Shown: positions 59,120 through 64,000 of the stretch, piece by piece
How the letters are laid out: each line of letters begins with the position of its first letter
Position numbering within the stretch: position 1 is the first letter of the stretch
Assembly (NCBI RefSeq): GCF_958979055.1
Contig: NC_084887.1
Location: 34,202,620-34,266,619 of the forward strand
Source: Alnus glutinosa
Lineage: Eukaryota; Streptophyta; Magnoliopsida; Fagales; Betulaceae
DNA length: 64,000 bases
Direction of reading: 5' to 3'
The notes under the pieces: generated by a model
Told to the model about the DNA's origin: nothing
The model's database searches: none
The model's input: the letters and a program-made list of their open reading frames with translations, nothing else
Made by a program: the position numbers and the translations under genes

Positions 59120-59540
59120 TTATTTATGTATTGTCGCTGTTGAGTTTTTTTTTTTTTTATAATTTTAATAGAAGGGTATAGATTAAAATTATTGTACCAT
59201 TTGTGTGAATAATTTTTTTTCCAAACTTGTTTCAACCCAATTTTAAAAATTGACCTGTATTTTTGAACACGTTGGAATGCTTTTTTTTTTTTTTTTTTTT
59301 TTTCTTATAATTAATAATATTAAAAAACATATAAAATAATATGTACTTCTTATATATTAAAGGACATTTTAACAATTTTTATTAATTTTTAGTTTGTCGG
59401 AGTTAAAGGACAAAAGTTAGGCCATCAAACAAGAGCAGGAAAAAAAACAAAACGAAAGACGAGAAGAACCAAAAGTACGGCGAAGGAGAAATTGGTAATT
59501 TGACCAAAGAGATGGAAGTGAATGCCCTTCTACCCCCCCT
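59120..59540. other. Upstream region of the PTB gene
   Basis: AT-rich with poly(T) runs. From about 59420 the composition becomes purine-rich (GAAAGACGAGAAGAACC), as is common just upstream of plant housekeeping promoters. No gene. Confidence 0.4.
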
Positions 59541-59544
59541 CTCT

Positions 59545-59551
59545 TATAAAA
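59545..59551 (+). promoter_or_regulatory. TATA box of the PTB gene
   Basis: CTCTTATAAAATGC contains TATAAAA 133 bases before the start codon, predicting transcription start near 59577 and a leader of about 100 bases with a T-rich segment (59641-59660). Confidence 0.65.
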
Positions 59552-59677
59552 TGCTCAGAGTACACTTCATTCACGCGACCTAGAGCTCGAACTTTATCAG
59601 AAAAAATCATCGCACTTTCCAGACGGCCAAACAGCGTCCATTTTATTTTATTTTATTTCTTTTACTAAAAACCCTAG

Positions 59678-62600
59678 ATGTCGACCTCGGGGCAGCCCCA
59701 ATTCCGGTACACCCAAACCCCCTCGAAGGTCCTCCACCTCCGCAACCTCCCCTGGGAGTGCACAGAGGAGGAACTCATCGAGCTCTGCAAGCCCTTCGGC
59801 AAGATCGTCAACACCAAGTGCAACGTCGGTGCCAATCGCAACCAGGCCTTCGTCGAATTCGTAAGCCCCTCTTTGTACTTCCGCTTCGGTTCCTTTCCCT
59901 TTCTCTCTGCTCGAAATTTGAAGTTCACTCATAGGATATTGGAAGAATCCATATAATGGTGTCCTGGAGCTTGTATAAGAATTATATTGTGTATATTTGC
60001 GAATTTATCTATGTGGGTATGTATGTGTTGATACAACAGTGTTTTGGTGGAGAACGATTTGGGTCTTGCTGAAATGGGGGCTTTGTTGATTTGGTGTTTT
60101 TCTGAACTGTGGGGTTTTGGTTTTTATGGATGATTTATGAGGTAGTGGGTTACAATGGAGGTAATGGAACCGAGAGAAAAGTCATGAGGTTTAGTTAATT
60201 GTCCGTGGCGTTTTTTTGCAAAATATTGCATTTTGCAGTTTTGATCTAGTTTCACATCCATTTGGAATAGTAGAAAATGGTCAACGAGAAAATGTTTGAA
60301 AAATAAAGTAAAAATAGCAGTGTTCATTTTTTTCAGAGCCCTTCCATAACATATACAAATTCCCCAAGAATTGCAAATGAATTAGTTTCCATATAGGCAC
60401 TCTAAGTTGGTTTATGGCCATGCATTTCCCTCTGCTGAGCATGCATTGTATAATGTCTATTTAATTACTTATTAATTTTATGCACATTTTTTTTTTCTTT
60501 ATCGTCTTTAGGCAGTGGCTATGTATTTACGATAGAAATATTAACAATTGCAGGCAGATTTAAATCAGGCCATATCAATGGTTTCATATTATGCCTCATC
60601 TTCAGAGCCTGCACAAGTTCGTGGCAAAACTGTGTATATTCAGTATTCAAATAGGCACGAAATTGTCAACAATAAAAGTCCTGGAGATATTCCCGGAAAT
60701 GTCTTGCTGGTTACCATCGAGGGTGTAGAAGCTGGCGATGTTAGCATTGATGTCATTCACTTGGTAAGTGCTTTCTCTGACTTGATCAGTTGCATTGTTT
60801 GTCTGTCAGATGTTACGAATCCTAATATTAACTAATTGTGCATTTTCTAAAGAGGCGTGTACTTCTCAAGTGATCTTTTAAAATTTTTTATTTTTGTGAA
60901 GCAGATGTTGTCATCGGTATTTTGTTTTTGATTGGGTTACTGTTTTTTTTTAATTAAATAATCAAAATATTATTAAAAGTGCAAACTGCGCAACCCAAAT
61001 ATTGATTGAGTATACAAGAGAAACACCTAGCTAGAAATAGAAAACAAGTTGATTGGGTTAGTGTTTTTTCCCATCCAAATAAGCAATTGTATTGTGTTTT
61101 TAAGATGGATATAAACAAACTTGTTTTCCTTGCATCGCAAAGGTAGAAGCTTCTAGGTAAATACTGTAAGTCATCTAGGTTTGTTTTTCTAACATAAACA
61201 CATACTACCTTATGGAAAAGGGATAGAAAATATTGAGAATGTAATACTTAGCAGGAACTGAAACAATATTTCAATTCATTTTTACGGACATTTGAGGAAT
61301 CTTTTATATAGTCAATGGAATGCAGTTGATATTCCATTACATGTTGAGCTATTGGAAGGAAAAATAATGGTAAGAAACTTGGTGAAACAAGTTTAAACAT
61401 CCAGAAAAAGAAATATGGTAAATAAAAAATGTATTTTTCCTGTACTTTTGATGACATTACATACATTGTATAATTTTAGTGGTTATTGCTTGGATGCAAC
61501 AAAGTCATTTAACTCAAGCACAACTTTTTCCTAGCTTCAAAGCAACCATTAATGTTGTATGTTAAAATATAAGAAACATGGTAGTCTTTTTAAGAATTGA
61601 GTGAGATATATTAGTTATATCTTGTGAAGCCTCAGGAATCAGGGTCTAAGGTGGTGCAAAAGGCACACTTTTGTCTACATCTTGTCTTGTGTAGCACATG
61701 CCTTGTTGGTATTTTTTTTGATAACTACATTTTAAAAAGCCTAAAGGTGGGACTAAAGATTGCAGTAAGGTGGGACTAATGGTGTGTCCTGGCAATGAAT
61801 TTTAGGAGCTGCTCTATGCAATGATTGAGATGACAATTTTGCATGTATTTCTTCGGCCTTTTTTTTGTTGTTGAATAATTCAGATCTTATTGAGAAAAAA
61901 GGTTAACCCTCGTACACGAAAAGTATACAAAAGGGACATAACCCTATAACCTGCTACAATGTAAAAAGCAAATCAAATCAACCATATTTGTTGAGACAAA
62001 GTTAGAAACATTAACAAGAACCCAACCGAAGAGAGATCTCAAAAAAAGGAGATTTTAGAAAAGAGCACATTTATCTCACTATCCTCGAAAATACGACGAT
62101 TCCTTTTATCTCCAAATGCTCCACCTTAAGAAGACAGGAATAACTTTCCAGATTGCCTCTTTGGGATGTCTCCTCCCTTGTACCATCCAACAATGAAGAA
62201 GTTATTGAATGTTGCTAGGCATAACCCAAGAGACTCCAAAAAGGTTAAGAATCAATTGCCAGAGAGCTGAAGTATACTCGTAGTGGATAAGATGATCAGT
62301 CGCTTCCTTGTTCTTTTTACACAGACAACGCCAATTAGCGAGAAGCCCCGCTTTCTTCGGCCTTAACCTTAACAAACTCTTGTATGATAAGTTGCGGATG
62401 ATGTCGTTTTGACTATACTTTGTTTGTGCAAGCATCATATTTAGCGTCTTTAAAATTGTTCTTTCAGGCATATTTCCTAAGGTTTTGTTCCTTATAATTG
62501 GTACCCTATATTTTCTGTTTTTGATTAAACTTTTACTCGTAACTTTGGGCTTTCGTAGCTTAACATTTTGGGAGTATTGGTTGCATACTTCAGCATTGGA

Positions 62601-63343
62601 GTTTATTTTATTATTTTTTCTCACATTTTATTTAGAGCTAGCATCTATGTGCCAATTTTTATTGAAATCGGTTGAATCACAGATGGTGATATCTCTTATT
62701 TAAATTCTTTTGTTGGAGACAGTTTGGAATTATTATCTTGTACGTCATACTCCTTTCTAAGGTCACGCATATATGTACAGGTGTCATTCTGCACTTATTT
62801 CTCATCCATTTGGATTTTTCCTTTTTGTTCCATAATATCTACATATGGGCTCGTTTCTAATAGTTATATTTTATTTTTCATTAATGATATTGATATGATC
62901 GAATCATGACCATTTCGAATTTTTCCCCAGGTATTTTCTGCTTTTGGCTTTGTGCATAAAATAGCTACTTTTGAAAAGGCTGCAGGTTTCCAGGTATGAT
63001 CAACTGCACTGAATCTTTTTGAGATCTCATTTATCTTGCTATATCTCTCTTACTCTATGGCATTCGCTAGGCCTTAATCCAGTTCAGCGATTCTGAGACT
63101 GCATCTGCAGCAAGGAATGCCTTAAATGAAAGAAGCATACCCAGGTATGTCCAGCTTTCGTGCCCCCTTCTCCTTTGGACTTAAATAAGTTTGGGAAGGG
63201 CACTGATATTGAATGTCTGCTAATCGTGTTCTGATGGTTTACATTAGGTATTTGCTTCCAGAGCATGTTAATTCATGTCACTTGCGTATTTCATATTCTG
63301 CACACACTGATCTGAATATCAAGTTCCAGTCTCACAGAAGCAG
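59678..63343 (+). CDS. PTB: Polypyrimidine tract-binding protein homolog (PTB1/PTB2 type), 5' part
   Basis: Five coding exons can be placed: 59678-59860, 60554-60763, 62931-62993, 63071-63144 and 63248-63343. They join in frame into 208 residues; the gene continues past the window. RRM1 covers about residues 17-95, with RNP2 VLHLRNL and RNP1-like NQAFVEF. RRM2 starts at about 107 (NVLLVTIEG) and continues through VFSAFGFVHKIATFEK and ALIQFSDSETASAARNAL to ISYSAHTDLNIKFQSHRS, which ends the fifth exon with two bases of the next codon. The start MSTSGQPQFRYTQTPSKVLH and the LPWECTEEELIELC wording mark the PTB1/2 class, not PTB3. These proteins bind pyrimidine-rich RNA and regulate splicing, including their own. 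Intron 2 (2.2 kb) holds two LINE fragments. Confidence 0.93.
60949..61048 (-). mobile_element. Very short LINE 3' fragment in PTB intron 2
   Basis: TTGATTGGGTTACTGTTTTT (60928-60947) and TTGATTGGGTTAGTGTTTTT (61049-61068) flank about 100 bases that begin with poly(T). Read on the minus strand these look like a LINE end (TTGTATACTCAATCAATATT, later TTTTGATTATTTAATTAAAA). The long near-perfect direct repeat is the target duplication of a strongly 5'-truncated insertion. Confidence 0.65.
61861..62351 (-). pseudogene. 5'-truncated LINE with zinc-binding RT domain fragment, in PTB intron 2
   Basis: TTTCTTCGGCCTT stands at 61848-61860 and 62352-62364 (13-base target duplication). The insert starts with poly(T) and, on the minus strand, ends TCAATAAGATCTGAATTATT plus tail. 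Its 5' end encodes ANWRCLCKKNKEATDHLIHY, then EYTSALWQLILNLFGVSWVM. This is the zf-RVT region of plant L1 elements (CxCK..E...DHL.H......LW......G..WVMP). The frame continues left of the duplication only by chance. Confidence 0.82.
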
Positions 63344-64000
63344 GTAACAATGGAATCAAGAGATTCTGTAATCTGTTTATATTCTTCTTAAAAGTCTTTT
63401 GTGTTGACCATGTTCTTTACTTAATCTTTTGTCTTTGTTCTTGTATGCTTTTGATTTTGGCTTCTGGATTCTGCTAATTAATGTCCACACTTTTTGTCAT
63501 CTAGGGGGTTAGTGAAGCCTGCTAGGCAGAACACAGATGTGTTGTCATGGCCACTTAGTAATTTCCTCAATCTTTTGATAATTGTTTAATGCATTTGTTG
63601 ATGTCGTAGTAGTCTCAGAGTTCCTTATTATTATTGTGGATTTGGTTGAAAAATTGCTTCTTCATGGAGACAATTTTTGTCATCTTGGATGATTAGTCTT
63701 AAGAACTTCATATATATTATTACTGTTATATACACATATCTCTCACTCTGTTTCTTTAAGGTAAAATCTTTTTTAATTATATGAAATTGGACCTTGTTTG
63801 GTCTGTTGGATATCATCACTTTTGTCACCCCTTGACTTTTTACTAGGGTCTCACTGAAAGGTCACAGAATTCTGTCATGAAGCATTTTCCTAAATGTTGT
63901 TGCACTGTATTTTGAGAGTTGAGTGGAATTTCTATAGTAGGTTGTTACTCTCTTGAGATTATATATATAGTAAACACAATTAATTAAAAAACGCAAAAGA
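63344..64000 (+). other. PTB intron 5 (to the window end)
   Basis: Starts with the donor GTAACA after the fifth exon. No exon encoding the expected continuation (RDYTNP-like) is seen before the window end. At 63501-63504 a CTAG acceptor is followed by 28 codons open in the phase of exon 5 (63505 to TAA at about 63588), a possible alternative terminal exon. Confidence 0.5.

Noticed and set aside
62202..62624. 140-codon open frame on the minus strand in PTB intron 2
   Set aside because: Only the part inside 61861-62351 is LINE-derived. The N-terminal half lies outside the target duplication and is ordinary intron, so the frame is a chance junction.

Overview
The window is nuclear DNA of a flowering plant, most likely a woody rosid-type eudicot. 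The evidence is six intron-containing or plant-specific genes far apart in AT-rich DNA full of microsatellites, miniature inverted-repeat transposons and poly(A)-tailed retroposons. I cannot name the species. There is no bacterial, organellar or viral gene content. All exon coordinates come from reading GT/AG junctions and keeping the frame. Layout: (i) 2.1-4.3 kb, minus, a subgroup-9 R2R3-MYB of the MIXTA type (MYB16/MYB106), 416 aa in four exons. (ii) 4.5-21.7 kb, a long stretch with no recognisable gene, holding several inverted-repeat elements, a TRIM-like solo LTR and microsatellites. (iii) 21.8-23.0 kb, minus, a NAM/NAC100-type NAC factor, 325 aa in three exons, carrying a miR164-type site. 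(iv) 23.4-30.2 kb, transposon debris and a 1.3-kb very AT-rich repeat block. (v) 30.9-32.5 kb, plus, an intronless PPR protein (PLS class with E/E+ tail, 545 aa), facing (vi) 33.8-34.6 kb, minus, a true Casparian-strip protein (CASP), 185 aa in three exons. (vii) 34.7-45 kb, mostly empty. (viii) 45.3-48.2 kb, minus, a four-KH-domain RNA-binding protein, about 551 aa in six coding exons. (ix) 49.9-59.5 kb, a transposon-rich interval with a Mutator-like element carrying LRR receptor-kinase gene fragments, a tRNA-derived SINE and two copies of a poly(A)-tailed retroposon family. (x) 59.7 kb to the window end, plus, the 5' half of a polypyrimidine tract-binding protein gene (PTB1/2 type), with two small LINE insertions in its second intron. 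The genes are separate transcription units with no shared pathway: epidermal cell shape and cuticle (MYB), development or senescence control (NAC), organelle RNA processing (PPR), root endodermal barrier (CASP), and RNA metabolism or splicing (KH, PTB). Their order is informative. KH, CASP, PPR and MYB correspond to the Arabidopsis series At5g15270, At5g15290, At5g15300, At5g15310, while MYB106 and PTB1 are the Arabidopsis neighbours At3g01140 and At3g01150. The window therefore seems to keep in one piece a block that Arabidopsis now splits between two duplicated regions. That statement relies on remembered locus numbers and should be verified. I found no evidence for a wholly new biological system. 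The most interesting items are the synteny block, the gene-fragment-carrying Mutator element, the group of elements with 9-bp target duplications, and the three-copy retroposon family.
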